Source: Amyelois transitella (lineage: Eukaryota; Arthropoda; Insecta; Lepidoptera; Pyralidae). Taken from it: a stretch of DNA of 64,000 bases. How positions within the stretch are numbered: position 1 is the stretch's first letter; each line of letters opens with the position of its first letter. The notes under the pieces were generated by a model, which worked only from the letters and a program-made list of their open reading frames with translations, had not been told where the DNA came from and ran no database searches. Made by a program: the position numbers and the translations under genes. Shown in pieces: positions 12,101-24,226 of the stretch. The stretch lies in the NCBI RefSeq assembly GCF_032362555.1, contig NC_083522.1, positions 6,860,001-6,924,000 on the forward strand. The letters run 5' to 3'.

Positions 12101-15100
12101 TCACTATCATCGGACTCTTTCTAAACGCGTCTTCAACGTGAGAAAACGACAGAGAACTATTATCTATACAATCGAAAAAGTCCGAATTGTCAAAACCGTC
12201 AGATTTCTCATCAGATTTCTTCCGCTCCTTAGGAACTTCAGGAGGTAGGGATTCAAATTCGTCTTGAGGTGGCTCGGTTATAGTTATTTCGCGTAAAGCT
12301 GCATATCTGTCGTTGTTGCGTTGTGTTATATGCGTTACGTCACTAGTGTCTTCCTGTTTTGTGTCGACGTTACCATTATCTCTAGGAGAAATACTTCGTC
12401 TAGTCTTTTCTATCTGTAAAGTCTTCATAACAGATTTGATATCATCTATTTTAGCGTCTATTTGTGACGGTTTTGGACTGACTGAATTCCTAAACATATT
12501 GAACGAGTCTAGAGTTAGTTCGTCGAGTGACTTCAATGGACTTTTGGACGTTTCTTTAGCTTCGATTTCTTTTTGTTCGTTCGCTCGCATCAGATCATTT
12601 ATAGCCGTAAGTTCTTCTTTTTCATCGTAATCCTGTTTCGATTCAGTCTCTGGCATCGGGTCGGGGTCTAAGATAGATTTGGCTATAAGTTCTTGTTCTT
12701 GTATTTCTCTGAAGGCGGCGTAACGGTCGTAAGACGCGTTCGCTTTTTTGTCGAAATCGTCGAAGTTGGCGACGAAAGTGTCAGGTTCAGTGGTGGGGGC
12801 GAAATTGTCTTCGAACTGAGTTTGGAATTCTGGCATAGATGGCGCTGAAGGAGCTGGCTTCTCTGGTATCGTGATAGTGGAGGGGATAGTTATTGGCTTC
12901 TCTTTCTCCGTTCTAAATGAAGGGTCAACGTTGATACGCTGAAACACAGAATTTTACCAATATAGATCTAAGTTTGTATTAGGTTTTCGAAGCTCTTTAC
13001 TCAAGTTCTTTTTTTTCTTGTAGTAGTTTTTAGTCTAATAGTAAAAAGTAGCTTTTTAGTCTAACATTGGTCATTGCAACCGCTAAGATTTGCATCAAGA
13101 ATGCACCATTGTGGAGTGGAGGTAAAAAGGTCAGACAAAGATATACATAAAATCACGCCTCTTTCCCGGGCGAGACAGACTACATTTTTTCACTTGTCAC
13201 GATCCCTGTATACTTCTTTCATTACATCCATCTCCTTCATTCTCTTTATCCAAGGTTTAAGGAACTTATACCTAAAATTGACAAAAATGAATTCATAATT
13301 ACCGCTCTATCGTTGTCGGCCGCTAAATAAGACCTAAGGTACTCGGTGAGTTGAGGAAGCGTCATCGAAGATAAAGTCGTGGCGGGGACTCGTAACCTGT
13401 TAATAAAAAAGCGATGTCATGAGAAATCCTGTACCAGGCAACTGGATCCTTTACCCGAACTGAGTTGATGAAGACTGAAGAAGATTTAATCAAATTAAGG
13501 AGATGCTCAGTGACCTCGGATCATAGTAACATGATTCAAAACGTTCGAGATAAAATAAAGGTACGATACGTGAGCGTTTTATACCTGTATCATTTAGAAA
13601 TAGTAAATTAAGGAGGGCCTGGAGGGACTTTTATTAATCACCATTCGTTTAAAAAATTACCTCGCCGCCAGTTCGTCCATGGTGCACGTGAGGAGTTGGC
13701 TGAGAGTGATGTCGAACCTCCTGGCTGCTGGTAACGGGGGTGGAGCTGGTGTGAGGTATTCCTCTTCACTGCTGTTGGTAGCAGCTGATGCTGAAGCCGA
13801 AGATAGGCGAGGTTTCGTGCTGCGGTCCGCCTGTATACCAGAAAAAAGTTAAAGTTTAATTACGCCTTTAAGTTTCTCGTAGTTCTGCTAGTAAGACTAT
13901 TTGGTAGGACTGCTGATATGGGGGGATATATTTAATATAGCAGCATAACGAACAATGTGCCACGTAGGAAGTACATCTCTTCCGTAGTGTACTGAAGGTG
14001 GTGTTCTTTTGCGTGTGGTTCACTGTACATATTGTGGCGACTCTGGCTATCCAAATGGGAGACAGGCCGGATGGTATGTATGTATGTATGTGCCGCTTCG
14101 GTCTCCCCGGCGCCTCCTCACAGCCCGTGAGCCCTATAAAAGCGCGCGCACGCGCCCCGGGTCTTCACTTTTGGACTCTCAGCGTTCACCAAGTAGCTCG
14201 CTATTCTCTAGCCGCTACTAGCTGGATCTATAGCTAAATCCACGACCTCTTGTAAAACTGGTCCAAATATTTTTTTTTTAATTCTATCTATTTTTTAATT
14301 ATCTCCTGCGACGTCTTCTGTGGCGCAGCGGTAGTACGCTTGTCTGTGTCACCGGAGGTCCCGGGTTCGAATCCCGGCCAGGGCATGATGAGAAAAGAAC
14401 TTTCTCTGATTGGCCTGGGTTTTGGATGTTTATCTATAAAAGTATTTATTATACAATATAGTATCGTTGAGTTAGTATCTCGTAACACAAGTCTCGAACT
14501 TACTTCGAGGTTAACTCAATCTGTGTAATTTGTCCTGTTTATATTTATTTATGTCTTATCAATCGCCAAAATATAAAGAACTCACTAAAGGCTCCTTCTT
14601 CCTGGCGGGTCTCGGCAGCGGCGGCCCCGGCGCGGCGGGGCTCAGACTGCGGGCGGGCGGCGCGCCGTCCGGCGGCTCGTCGTGCGGCGGGCGCGGCGGC
14701 GGGCGCGCGGCCGCCACGTCGGCCGGCTTCTTGGGCGGCAGCGGGGGCGGGGGCGAGCTGCCGGGGGGCGGGCCCGCCGCGCGCGGCCGCGCCGTCGGCG
14801 TTATGCTCGTGTCCGTGCTCTGGAATCGAGTCGCCCGCAGGTCACTACTTTTCTTGTTTATATTACTATAGTTCAATTTCGTTGTCAGACTTGTGACGAA
14901 ATTAAGTCCAAGTGAAAAACGTTTGCTGTATATCGCGGATCTGGGCTTTGTTTTCTATACTAAGTTAGTTATACTTCTGTTCAAGGAAATTAATTTGGCT
15001 ATTTACATTTTTAGAGTAATTTCAATTATTTTTTCAAAACAGAGCAATTGTAAAAAATTACTTGAAGGAAACTAGCTTTGATTTAAAAGATGGTAGAATT

Positions 15101-18100
15101 CCTTTAAATGTTATGTTTAGTTTTCGGCATGTTAGACTGTACTCGCAGCTCATTTTTGAAAAATTGGATTTTTTCGGCATTTTAGTCCTTCCGCGAAATT
15201 GACAAATACTTATTTCAAAACAAAAATAAATTCGCCATTATTAAAGCAATACATACCTGTCTTTGCAGCCTGGGCGACTTCGGCACGGGCTCCGGCGGCA
15301 GCGACACTTGCAACGGGCCATTGAACACATTCTTCTCAGCACTCTCAGTCTTATCACTCTCCCTACCAAATCGGCCCTTTATCTCTTCCGCCCTCGTTAC
15401 CCGGGGGAATTCCTGCATACTTGTGAACGGATCGTCTTTGAACGAATCGAACGGATCCGTATTATCGAACGGATCCGTCTCGGCGAACGGATCCGCCGCG
15501 AACAGATTCCCCGAGAACAGAGGTTTCGCGACCGTCACCGAGCCTCCGGAATGTCTGGTTAGCGACGTCATAGTAGTCGCCGGCCCGTAGTCGGCCAATT
15601 CTGTTGTCAAAGGGGGGTCTGATAGTATATTTTGTGGCTGAACCAGGTCTTTGAGCACTTTCTTTGGTGGGTTTTTGAGCTCCTGAAAGAAGAGTTTTTT
15701 GTCAACGTAAGGTTTGCTTCGGCCGGTGCCGAGGGGGTCAAGTTCGGTGAATACGTCGTAACCGAGCGACGGCGCCGCGGCCGCGGGCTGGCTCACCTGT
15801 AACAGCCACAGGGACGCTCCATGAGACCAAATACTCGCCGCGGCGGGACGCCAGACATGACACCGTCACAAATAATGCAGATCTTTTAATTTAACTACTT
15901 CTTTTAATCTAGCGACTATTGAAAGTGACGTAGTGAATGTATTAGTTTCTCTGTCTGTTTGAGTTTGAGCTCTGTCTACGTTGGTAAAAATAACGCAACG
16001 AAAGAATCGACAGGATGTACTTTTATGAAAAATTAAATTATCCCTTCATATATTTTTCTAATAATATAATAAATTTTAATCATTTAGTAATTTCTGTTTA
16101 TATCAATTATAAACTTTAACCAACTGCGCTACTTTAAAGGGAAAAGTAGGTGACGTAAACTAATTACAATATCATCACGGTTCGTGTCATGTCTGCAAGT
16201 TATTTAGTCTTATGGTAGAACTCACGATCAACTTTTAGTCATGCATAGGAAGCTCATACATTGTACAACCGGTTTCATTGTAGAATGATATCTGGCTTTT
16301 ATATTCATGCTCACTTATTCATGAAAATTAAAAAAAAAATTGTTTTCCAAAATAATTTTAGCAATAATTTCATTAACGTCAGACGATGAGTCACATGCGT
16401 TTCCGAATGCACCTCACCTGTATTGAGAGCCATGTGTTTACTGTTAACATTACTACTAGGGCCTTTCCGGGTAGACTTAGATAGGTTCCAGCTCCCGTAG
16501 CATTTTTTATCGCGTGAGAAACTATCGCTGTTTCGCTTTTTATTATAACTTGAAACGGGATGGCGATAGATAGTAAAATATATCGAGCATACAATTCAGG
16601 TTAAGTAAGACAAGAGTAATACGTATTTTTACCATTAATTTAATAGGAACGAAAGTCATTCTACAACAAACGAGGTGATAACATAAAGTTGATAGTGCGC
16701 TACAAGCCAAGAAGAGTCGCAACATCAAGGGCGGTCAGACGGCACAGGGAACGCTAGATTGCTTCACGGCCATAATGCGGCATTCATAATGGCACAATAA
16801 TATAGGATTTTTGTATAATTTACTAGCGACCCGCCCCGGCTTCGCACGGGTGCAAAATTATAAATGTTATTATACATAAAAACCTTCCTCTTGAATCACT
16901 CTACCTGTAGAGTGATGTAACAGGTTACAAAAAACGCATCAAAATCCGTTGCGTAATTTTAAAGATTTAAGCATACAGACAAACAGACTAAAATAGCGAC
17001 TTTGTTTTATACTATGTAGTGATTCTTAGGAGGAGACGTACATTTCTAAGGGACAAATAGATTATGTTCGCCCTGGAATTTTCGAACCGGTAGAGCTTAA
17101 ATTAAATAAAAGAAAATCGAGTATTTGTCTTCCCTATGAAAATATTACTAAAAGTATGTTTACTTTAACAAAAAACCTTTCTTTTGGTAACGTATGGGGC
17201 TATTTCAAAATCAGAAAGTTAAAAGTCCCTCATTCAAAATCGGCGTGAAAGTGATATGTGGAAAAGTTTTTATTGGATATTCTTCAAGTCCTGTTGTAAA
17301 TTATTTTAAAAATAGCACCTATTATGTTCCTATATTATTATGCCATGTTTTACACGATGAAATAAGAGTAAAGATGCCTTATGGCAAAGCCTTAAGGTAC
17401 CTTTTACGGGGTATGCGTATGGTATTGACCACGGGTCAGTGTTTAAAACTAAAATGAAACATAATATAAAAAACACATCAACGTTTTTCCTCTACATGTA
17501 ACTAGAAGATTTCGGTTTTAAGGAATATGTATAACCTTTCTTTTGTGTTGTATATCTTGTATGTATGTTGTATCTAAGACCTGTATAAAAGATTTTTATT
17601 TTCAAAATTGTTGACCATCATAGAAATTGGAATACTATAAGACTTGAGAAGTGGTTATATTGGTGATTGTAACGCGACAACTGATGGTTGTGACACCACA
17701 ACGTTTGCATTCATTCATGTCATTCTGAAATTTCTGTAATATTATACTTACATTTGTTTGAAAACTTTACATCCGCGAAAACAATGCGATATGTAAGAGT
17801 ATACTATGGCATTTCTACCGTCTTACAGTATTCCGAAGGCCTCTAGTCCACAGCCTTATTCAAGAAGAGTCCTAAAGGAGGCGCCATCGTCAACAAATCA
17901 ATAAATAAACATTCAAAAGTATAAATTTGGTAACTGCTGTGCGATATATTATGCATACTGGTGACTAACATACACACTGATATACACAAACATGCGAGAC
18001 ATCATTCCAGGCGAAACACACGAAGGTAAAGTACCCGTAATATGTAAGTACATAATAATATAACAAATCATGTTAAAAAGGTTTTAAATTTAGTAATTTT

Positions 18101-21100
18101 CAAAACATCTCTAACGAACGATGTAAAACCAATTTGTGGTAGGTACATAATTATAGAAAAAAATCATAAATTTCATGTAAATTTAATCTTAACTCGTGGC
18201 GATAAGTAGGGTTATTCACAGACATTGACAAGGCATTTGTCTTATCTTTTCTCTCCCACTAATTTTGCAAACAAAAATTTAGAAAGAATTAAGCTTTTCT
18301 TTTTTTGACTTTTGTAAATAAACCCACAGATCATTTAATAATTTCGAACTACCATAAAAAAACTTTACCATTCGTGCGCTTCTAACCATCGGGAACTCGA
18401 CTCACCGGGGGGTCTACCAAGTTCTCGATCGCGTTCGTGATAGTCTCGAACTCGTTGGCGGCGGTCAAGTCGAACGGCAGCGTGTGGGAGGAGGCGGACG
18501 TGAGGGAGGAGGCGGACGCCTTGCCGGGAGACAGCGCGCGCGCGCCCGGGGTGCTCCGCCCGCGGGAGGCCGCGCCCGCGGGCGGCGGGGGGAGGAGCCC
18601 TTTCTGCAACAATTCATAGGTACAGTTAAATTGTTTAACTTCGTCAAAGTTGAAGTCATCAGAAAAAATGTTAAAGAGGATGTAATAATAAAGAGCCTTA
18701 ATCGTGGAACTTATTTTTATAAAAGTGTAAAGTCATAGGAAAGTACATAGGCTACGCGTCTATCCCAAAATTTCAACAGGAAGTGTATAGTGGCAAAACA
18801 TTCGTTTTTACTTTGGCGAAAAGCAAGCTTGAAATGCTGTTTAACAACATGACCAAAATTAATTTCGGCAAAATTAACTGTTCGAGGTCATTTGATAGTG
18901 TCTCAATACCTGACTAGATGGCATGATGAAGGAGTCTCCAAAGGGGTCAGTGGAAGGAGTGAGCCCCTCCACTTGAGTGAGGCCGCGTCTCAATGAACTC
19001 AGTTCTTGTTCCAAGTCCACCAGTTCAGCTACGCCACCTTCCGCATTCGCCTCCGTTGTTTTTGTCGAAGAACTTTCACCTACCGATGTGATTATCTGTA
19101 ATGTTAACACGATGAATCATTATTTTTTTAGCTTAAGATCACCTTGATCATATCGGAAAGTCCGGCGAGAAAGTACAAATCAGAAAAAGTACAAACTTAC
19201 AGAAAAATATACGGCTCATTATATTAGACGTTAATCCGCTCCCGAGTCTCTGGTCGTAAGAACGTCAAAAATAGAATTATGATATAATAAATAATTAAAT
19301 TGCCTACTTGGTCTGCAGATAAATGAGTTACTACGATAATTGGTGTGAGATTGGAAAACATTTAGTGGATGTAACGTGGGGAACATTTATTTGTAAATGA
19401 AGGTTTTTTCTATCGGAATACAAATAATACCCAATTAGATTAAACGCAAAAAAATATCTTTTTTTTTCGAAATAAAGAGAGAAAACAAGATCAAAATATA
19501 TATTTATATATTAGGAAAGAAAGCATACTTGTAATCACATAATTAGCGTTAAGACATAAAACTTATACATTTTGAATACGAAATAACACAACTCATCAAC
19601 ATCACATTTGTGAAAGTGTAAATGTTCGTAATACTTCAGTAACCAATGAGTTCATGGCAATACAAGGTTAGCAAGTTTTTGTTGCATGAGATTATATGTA
19701 TATTTATTTTTTGTTTGACACTAGGGAAAAGCATTCCCAACAAATTTCGTAAAATTATAGTTTTACAAAGGTTTTACAGCGAAATTAATTATTATTAAGG
19801 AGAATTTAACAATCAGTAAAAAAAAATAAGAATACAAATAATTTATGCTTCAGTTTTAAATTAATTATTAACCGATTCAAAAGAAAACCACATAAACGAT
19901 CTTTTGTATACATTAATTTTACTCAAATTAATTTGTGCAGGCCGATACACAGAAATACATATTTTGGCTTAATTTTATATCTTTCTTTACAACACCAAAA
20001 CCCACTTTTTCCTTAAACCTGACAAGTTTAATCCGAATCGAATACACGTGTGACATTATCAATTCCACGATATTCTCGTACTGCAATGAAGCCAAGTAAT
20101 GCAAGTTATCTTGTTGACATTGCTTGTTATGGATTGAACCGGCGTTTTCGCACAAATATACGATTCAAATGGCGATACACGTGCTGATTTCATGTTAATT
20201 GTCAAGGCAAAACCGGGCCAAGTATAGAGAGAAAATTCAGAAGAAGGCGGACCTTGGGTCCCGGAACACTGCTGTGGAAAACGTAAGGATTTCATAATAT
20301 CTTAAAACCAATCATCACCTGGAATTTTTCCGATTCCGTGCTAAACGGTCTGTCTGTTGTGTATTCGCCTATCTAGTGGGGCATTCTTTTCCACCTCTCA
20401 ATTATGTCCTCCTACTGGGGAGGAGCCCGGGGTCAGCATATGACCACGATCCTTAGTTAGACTCGACTCCCTTCTACCCTCCGTGACCTTGTTTAAGTGT
20501 TCTGTGTACAAATGTTACCTTAGCTTTAGGTTCAACTGCCGGAGCGTGTCTCACAAGACTACTGGTGACCGTCTTCCCTTCTAACTGCTGCTTGGCTAAC
20601 TCTACTTCCTTCTTCTTCAGCTCAAATACCACTTGGAATAGATCCCTCATTGCTATTACAACCTGGAATTGTGGAAAGAAAATATCATAGTACAAGTTGG
20701 ATATTTTGGAAAAGTAGTTCTCTCTCCTCTAACTTTACCATAATACCTCTCATAATAAAAAATCTACCGGCTATAGAAAATCCTAGTTATCTTCGCAGAA
20801 TTGATGCCTTGGTTGGGAACAACTTGCAAATAATTAAAATGTATGAAGCATCTCAGTCTGCCGAAAAAGAATGAACACTGAAACTATTAGCTATGCCTAT
20901 GACCTTTACACTTTAGCCGTGCTATAACCCTATAGATTTAATTGGCCGGGCCGCGCCTAAATGAAGTGCTTCCTCACAGAGCGTTCAATTTGCTGCGTTT
21001 CCATTATGGTTTTATGGCTTTTTATGAGGCAATCAATATAGCCATATCTTTTATAAGTATCTTGTGAGTCTAGATGTGTTTGTGTGTTCTGCACGGTATG

Positions 21101-24100
21101 TACTCGTATATAGCTAATTTCATGAAGCATTTTGGACAATATAGTTCTGACAACTTTGCTATCAGCGAACTTGTAATTTTGTGCATATACGAGATTGCAA
21201 ATGTGCTGCGCAAGTTTTAAACGCGTAAACTGCAACGGAGAATTACTGAACACATTTCTAGTTATTAATTTAAAAGATAAGTATATTAGCAACAATTTTT
21301 TTGGTATGGTTAAATAAGTTTAAGTGAAGAATAACAGAGGCTAATGCTCCGAAGAAGTGGGCGTAACACGTGCCGCATAAGCATGCGATAAAATGATACG
21401 AATATAAGCATATTCGTATCATTTTAATCATTTTTTGTCGTAGACTGTCGCCTTTGTCTACCCAGTAAGAAATAACAATGTAATTGATCGTATAACGTGT
21501 ATGATTTTTTACGATAACACCTTAAGGAAAGCTTTAAGACTGGCTCACATTGAATGATTGAGGTAAAAAGAACTCACGTTCTTATTGTATTCAATGTGGG
21601 GTTGGGTACAGATATTCACTTTCATTTCGCACCAGTTCAGGGTAATTGTGAAACCCTATGTCATATTGAAGTGGTGTTATCTAATCCTGGACACTCGATA
21701 GCTTCGGAAGCCCTATTCTACATGTTACTACATTTAATTCACAATTGTTTAGGCTAATATTTCGACCTTGTGACACATTATTAGGGTTCCATTGTTTAAA
21801 ACTGAAAAGTTTACATTATTTTGTATATTCCTTTCAAACGCAAGTTATTAATTCAAGAATACTTTTATCTTACAACATAATAGGTAGGAGCAACCCTTTA
21901 TATATTTAACCGATTCCGTTATAATGGGAATGTGGAGCCTTGCCTTGGCGTTTATGGCGACTGACTGAAACCATATAGCCAAACGATTCTTTTCGAGACT
22001 TTTGGATCTGCCTACATTAAGGTATTATATGTATATACATATGTGTATGATTCTAATAACTTACTTGACTAGCAGCCTTATCAGTCTTGATCCCAAAAAA
22101 CCGGTGGCCGGTGTCTGGCGAGCCGAATATGTAGCCGAATGCGCGGGAATCAGTCATGTCTTGCGCGATGAACGATATCTTGTGCACGGGGTGGTGGTAC
22201 AGAGAGTCCTGTCATAGACAACATAATTCAATATTGTTTACACTGATATAAGACAATCTGATATGTATAAGGGAAACGTCGTTAGGATTTCTTCGTTCTA
22301 AGCGAATAGGGTTGATGGATGTGTAGCGGGAGCGATAGTTGGGGCTCGACCGCCACAAAGGGAGCATTTGTTATGCCTAGGAACCGCAGCTTCGACGATG
22401 TTGAGTCGGAAGTTATATTTATGCTGCAATCCATAAAACCTTTTCATGATTTAGACTCTTCGCTGCTATTGGCTGTGCGCCTCACATTCTTTCGCTATGA
22501 ATGTTTGATGGCGTGTGACGTTTGAGACGTCTCCACAAATTGTAGCTCATGTAGGTATTATATGTGATTTTTATAAACATTATTGCTGCGGTGTGGTTCC
22601 CGGTACCAATTCAAAAAAGAATAGGACCACTCCATCGCTTTCCCATGGATGTCGTAAAAGGCTTCTTCTTCTTCTTTTTTTAGGCGATAGGCTAGCAACC
22701 TGTCACTATTTGAATCTCAATCCTATCATTAAGCCAAATAGCTGAACGTGGCCATTCAGTCTTTTCAAGACCGTTGGCTCTGTCTACCCCGCAAGGGATA
22801 TAGACGTGACCATATGTATGTATGTATGTTGTTATACTATAGATTTATAAAAATCCGTTAAGTAGGTTTTGCATACAAGAGCAAAAAACAATTTTATTAA
22901 CTTTCACGTGTTATTTCGCAAATGATTTGGGTGGATAGGCTACTTCGAGGTCTTCTTCATGTTAATGTAGAAATATGCGAAGTTAGAAAAAGAACTCATA
23001 AAATATATAGTTAACAAATTAGGTTACTGTCTAAATAAATTTCTCTGGAAAATTACATAATATTTTTATGATAAAAGTATAAGGAGGTGGGGATGAGCTT
23101 TTGTGTCAGACAGTTACGGGGAAGTTCTTTACTTAACTAATTCGTTTAGGCTATAGACTGACGAGGGAACTTTGAGGTGCTTCATTACCCTAATAGTTTA
23201 GGATCTTTGAAGAGGTCTACCCACACTGTCTTATTGAAGTAAATACGATAAAGTATTGTGATACCTAACATTTGCATGCTATCAACACAGGCTGTTCCCT
23301 TCATATAAAAGGCTAGGTTACATTACCAAAGTCATAAAATTTGTTAGTTTTATTTTGCTACGTATATTGTTCGTGCCAATGCACTATTACATCAACAGCA
23401 TTCAACTTACCCCCGTCTTGTCATCGCGCAAGCGCAGTCCATCAATGGCCACGTGGACCTGAATTCTTTGCTTATGCTCGCCTGCAGCACGGATCGCCAT
23501 TTTAAGGTCCGCCAGAGCCTCTTGGCACATGCGGTCACCGCGGGCTTCTGGCACTTCCAGCACGCCAATCAATTTGGCGCGAAATGACACCCCCTCGCCG
23601 AGAAAGCGGCCAGGCTCGTTCTTGTCTATGATAGAATTAAAATTTCGAATAAAATGATTCCTTTTTCAGTATTGTATTTCGAAGGAATTAAAAAAAAATT
23701 GGGTCATAAACCAGTTGAATTTGTGTTATGTAGTTTTTATTGTACGTACCTATATTATACGTACTTACGTATCTGAATCTATTTGAACTACTAGATTCTT
23801 CTTGAACTTTCTGACATTACTTTCCAAATTATTAGTAGTCTTGTTTGATCAAAATAATAATTTTAAACCCCCAGTACAAAAATACAATAACCCTATGAAA
23901 TATGTAAACTTATTACATAGAATCAACTAAGATGAAGTTATGATTATTTTGACACTTAGATTTTAGACAGAACAAAGCGAAGCCGTTAGTATCAAAATTT
24001 TACTAACTACACTCAACTCAATGTATTGGTAAGTAAACAAAGCAGTCTAAATTTAAAAGCAAATAATTTGGCACAAAACACAATTTAACACAACTCTACA

Positions 24101-24226
24101 GTTTTCATAGCTACAAGGACGAATAAATTGCTAACGGCAGACTTGTTTTATTGTGTTATTATCAGCAATAAAGATCAGCGTACCTTTGGCGAGAAGACTT
24201 TTTAATTCGTTCCTTTTGGGAGTCAT
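6199..24226 (-). CDS. Dab: Disabled (Dab): PTB-domain endocytic/signalling adaptor, 19 coding exons
   Basis: The coding exons, 5' to 3' on the minus strand, are 24182-24226 (43 nt coding, donor at 24182), 23411-23625, 22065-22208, 20519-20662, 18910-19095, 18406-18603, 15257-15796, 14586-14819, 13661-13830, 13303-13396, 11954-12938, 11130-11237, 10223-10313, 9417-9585, 8593-8771, 7753-7826, 7458-7539, 7020-7340 and 6199-6562. All phases agree, giving 4341 nt and 1446 residues. The protein starts MTPKRNELKSLLAK and runs into a PTB domain at about 15-170 almost identical to insect Dab. After it come DPF motifs that bind the AP-2 appendage, proline-rich and acidic linkers, a basic Arg/Glu/Asp-rich region and a C-terminus with WPSDFQGFDH. 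Dab links lipoprotein-type and tyrosine-kinase receptors to clathrin adaptors. The acceptor of exon 12 is uncertain: a site 27 nt upstream is also in frame. Confidence 0.95.
7020..9585 (-). other. Dab: Dab exons 14-18: Arg/Glu/Asp-rich low-complexity region
   Basis: Five consecutive exons (9417-9585, 8593-8771, 7753-7826, 7458-7539, 7020-7340) encode about 275 residues dominated by R, E, D and S. Examples are RDGRDSGRDRRDSGSGRDRR, YRERGYRDCRAREPGKDYRD and RETRDVRETRDIRETREGRE. The last stretch is built from an imperfect 21-nt repeat. A second short repeat, NYGSLGWRETRRR then RYGSTLGWPSRRYG, spans the exon 17/18 junction. Such charged R-E/R-D tracts resemble those of splicing and RNA-binding proteins more than a typical endocytic adaptor. 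The exon after 9417 is spliced with a GC donor. Confidence 0.85.
9415..9416 (-). other. Dab: Non-canonical GC 5' splice site in Dab (intron 8772-9416)
   Basis: On the minus strand exon 14 ends AGCAAG and the intron begins GCAAGT, a perfect match to the consensus of the minor GC-AG intron class (AAG then GCAAGT). The acceptor for the next exon is AACAG at 8772-8773. The reading frame joins in phase 0 only with this GC donor. No in-frame GT donor lies nearby. Confidence 0.85.
9930..10110 (+). repeat. Dispersed repeat shared with 51645-51800
   Basis: This stretch, within a Dab intron, starts with AATAG repeats and contains GTGTAGAAGAAGCGG and ACTGCAGCATTTTC. The same blocks in the same order occur on the minus strand at 51645-51800. 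The two copies also share the spacing between blocks. The class is not determined; it may be a LINE 3' end or a SINE. Confidence 0.6.
10805..11076 (-). repeat. Family-A dispersed repeat, near full length, (ACAT)n end at left
   Basis: On the minus strand it begins GTGCCGTGTGGCTCCCGGCA. It continues with blocks such as AGGACCACTCCATCTCTTTC, CATGGATGTCGTAAAAGGCG and CCAAATAGCTGAACGTGGC, then ends in ATGT units. The same order is found at 22587-22829, 31754-32021 and 43125-43363. It lies in the Dab intron between exons 12 and 13, with its 5' end 54 bp from the exon 12 donor. Confidence 0.85.
11954..12938 (-). other. Dab: Dab exon 11: largest coding exon, acidic linker with repeated DRYAA motif
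   Basis: The 985-nt exon encodes an acidic, lysine-rich, largely disordered stretch of about 328 residues. The motif DRYAA(F/L)REI appears twice, once in ANASYDRYAAFREIQEQE and once in QRNNDRYAALREITITEP. Each follows a short polar run and precedes acidic residues. Upstream is an Asn/Phe/Asp-rich segment (QFEDNFAP, VANFDDFD) that could bind adaptor appendages. The repeated motif is a candidate short linear binding site; its partner is unknown to me. Confidence 0.85.
13142..13245 (-). mobile_element. Truncated LINE 3' end (same family as window start)
   Basis: The complement reads through GAAAGAGGCGTGATTTTATG, matching the left-edge LINE tail. It sits in the Dab intron between exons 10 and 11. 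It is 5'-truncated to about 100 bp, as is usual for LINE insertions. Confidence 0.7.
14030..14290 (+). repeat. Possible solo LTR-like fossil in a Dab intron
   Basis: The segment opens with TGTGGCGACTCTGG. It has a TATA-like CCTATAAAAGC near its middle, a GC-rich stretch after it and a T-rich end. A TG start and a central TATA box suggest a retroviral-type LTR left behind alone. No second LTR, gag or pol sequence is visible nearby and I could not fix the right boundary or a target duplication. If real, it is an old, broken remnant. Confidence 0.25.
14313..14535 (+). mobile_element. tRNA-derived SINE, plus copy
   Basis: The head carries an RNA polymerase III A box (TGGCGCAGCGG) and B box (GGTTCGAATCC) spaced as in a tRNA. 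It is followed by a unique body with GATTGGCCTGGG and GTTGAGTTAGTATCTCG and an end at TGTAATTTGTCC. Other copies are at 29623-29848, 63763-63981 and a decayed one at 60618-60772. It lies in a Dab intron 50 bp downstream of exon 8. Its source tRNA is not determined. Confidence 0.9.
15257..15796 (-). other. Dab: Dab exon 7: DPF-motif cluster
   Basis: This 180-codon exon starts with GTGAGCCAG directly after a TTACAG acceptor. It carries four closely spaced DPF motifs (ADPFAETDPFDNTDPFDSF, then DDPF). With STDPFGDSF in exon 5 and SDPFEGDAFF in the last exon, Dab has at least six DPF sites. Tandem DPF motifs bind the alpha-appendage of AP-2, consistent with Dab as a cargo adaptor in clathrin-coated pits. 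Confidence 0.9.
16823..17022 (-). mobile_element. Non-autonomous Helitron, 200 bp
   Basis: On the minus strand it begins TCACTACATAGTATAAAAC and ends in a GC-rich hairpin (GTGCGAAGCCGGGGCGGG) then TCGCTAG. It is inserted between A and T. These are the Helitron hallmarks: 5' TC, a 3' hairpin, a CTRR end and AT insertion without target duplication. A second copy is at 59853-60027. It lies in the large Dab intron between exons 6 and 7. Confidence 0.85.
22316..22530 (-). repeat. TATA-bearing dispersed repeat, copy 1
   Basis: The complement contains GCCAATAGCAGCGAAGAGTC, then a GCATAAATATAAC block and GGCGGTCGAGC, ending CGCTCCCGCTACA. Copies in the same order are at 48430-48545 (short), 49675-49872 and 51233-51490. 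The layout could be that of a small LTR; I saw no internal virus-like genes. Class undetermined. Confidence 0.6.
22587..22829 (+). repeat. Family-A dispersed repeat with (ATGT)n tail
   Basis: It starts GGTGTGGTTCCCGGTACC, contains CATGGATGTCGTAAAAGGC and GAACGTGGCCATTCAGTC, and ends CATATGTATGTATGTATGT. It lies in the Dab intron between exons 2 and 3 and is one of at least four near-complete copies. Confidence 0.85.

Larger units (their letters stand above)
20519..23625 (-). other. Dab: Dab exons 2-4 encoding the PTB domain
   Basis: Exon 2 (23411-23625) gives GRFLGEGVSFRAKLIGVLEV and EARGDRMCQEALADLKMAIR. Exon 3 (22065-22208) is exactly 48 codons and gives HHPVHKISFIAQDMTDSRAF and FGSPDTGHRFFGIKTDKAAS. 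Exon 4 (20519-20662), also 48 codons, gives the C-terminal helix AMRDLFQVVFELKKKEVELA. These are the hallmark strands and helix of the Dab PTB fold, which binds NPxY tails and phosphoinositides. The introns hold repeats: a TATA-bearing dispersed repeat at 22316-22530 and a family-A copy at 22587-22829. Confidence 0.95.

Noticed and set aside
14530-14915. Plus-strand Gly/Arg-rich frames at 14530-14915
   Set aside because: They mirror the GC-rich Dab exon 8 (proline-rich on the minus strand) and have no independent support.
16391-16594. ATG-donor pair near 16430 (MALNT then GTGAGG) as an alternative Dab start
   Set aside because: It ends one base into a codon, while the next Dab exon starts in phase 0, so it would shift the frame.
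17194-17457. 87-codon plus-strand frame in the large Dab intron
   Set aside because: No family resemblance and no supporting splice or repeat context.
20250-20275. Possible extra Dab exon after a CACAG acceptor
   Set aside because: No acceptable donor follows and the neighbouring exons already join in phase.
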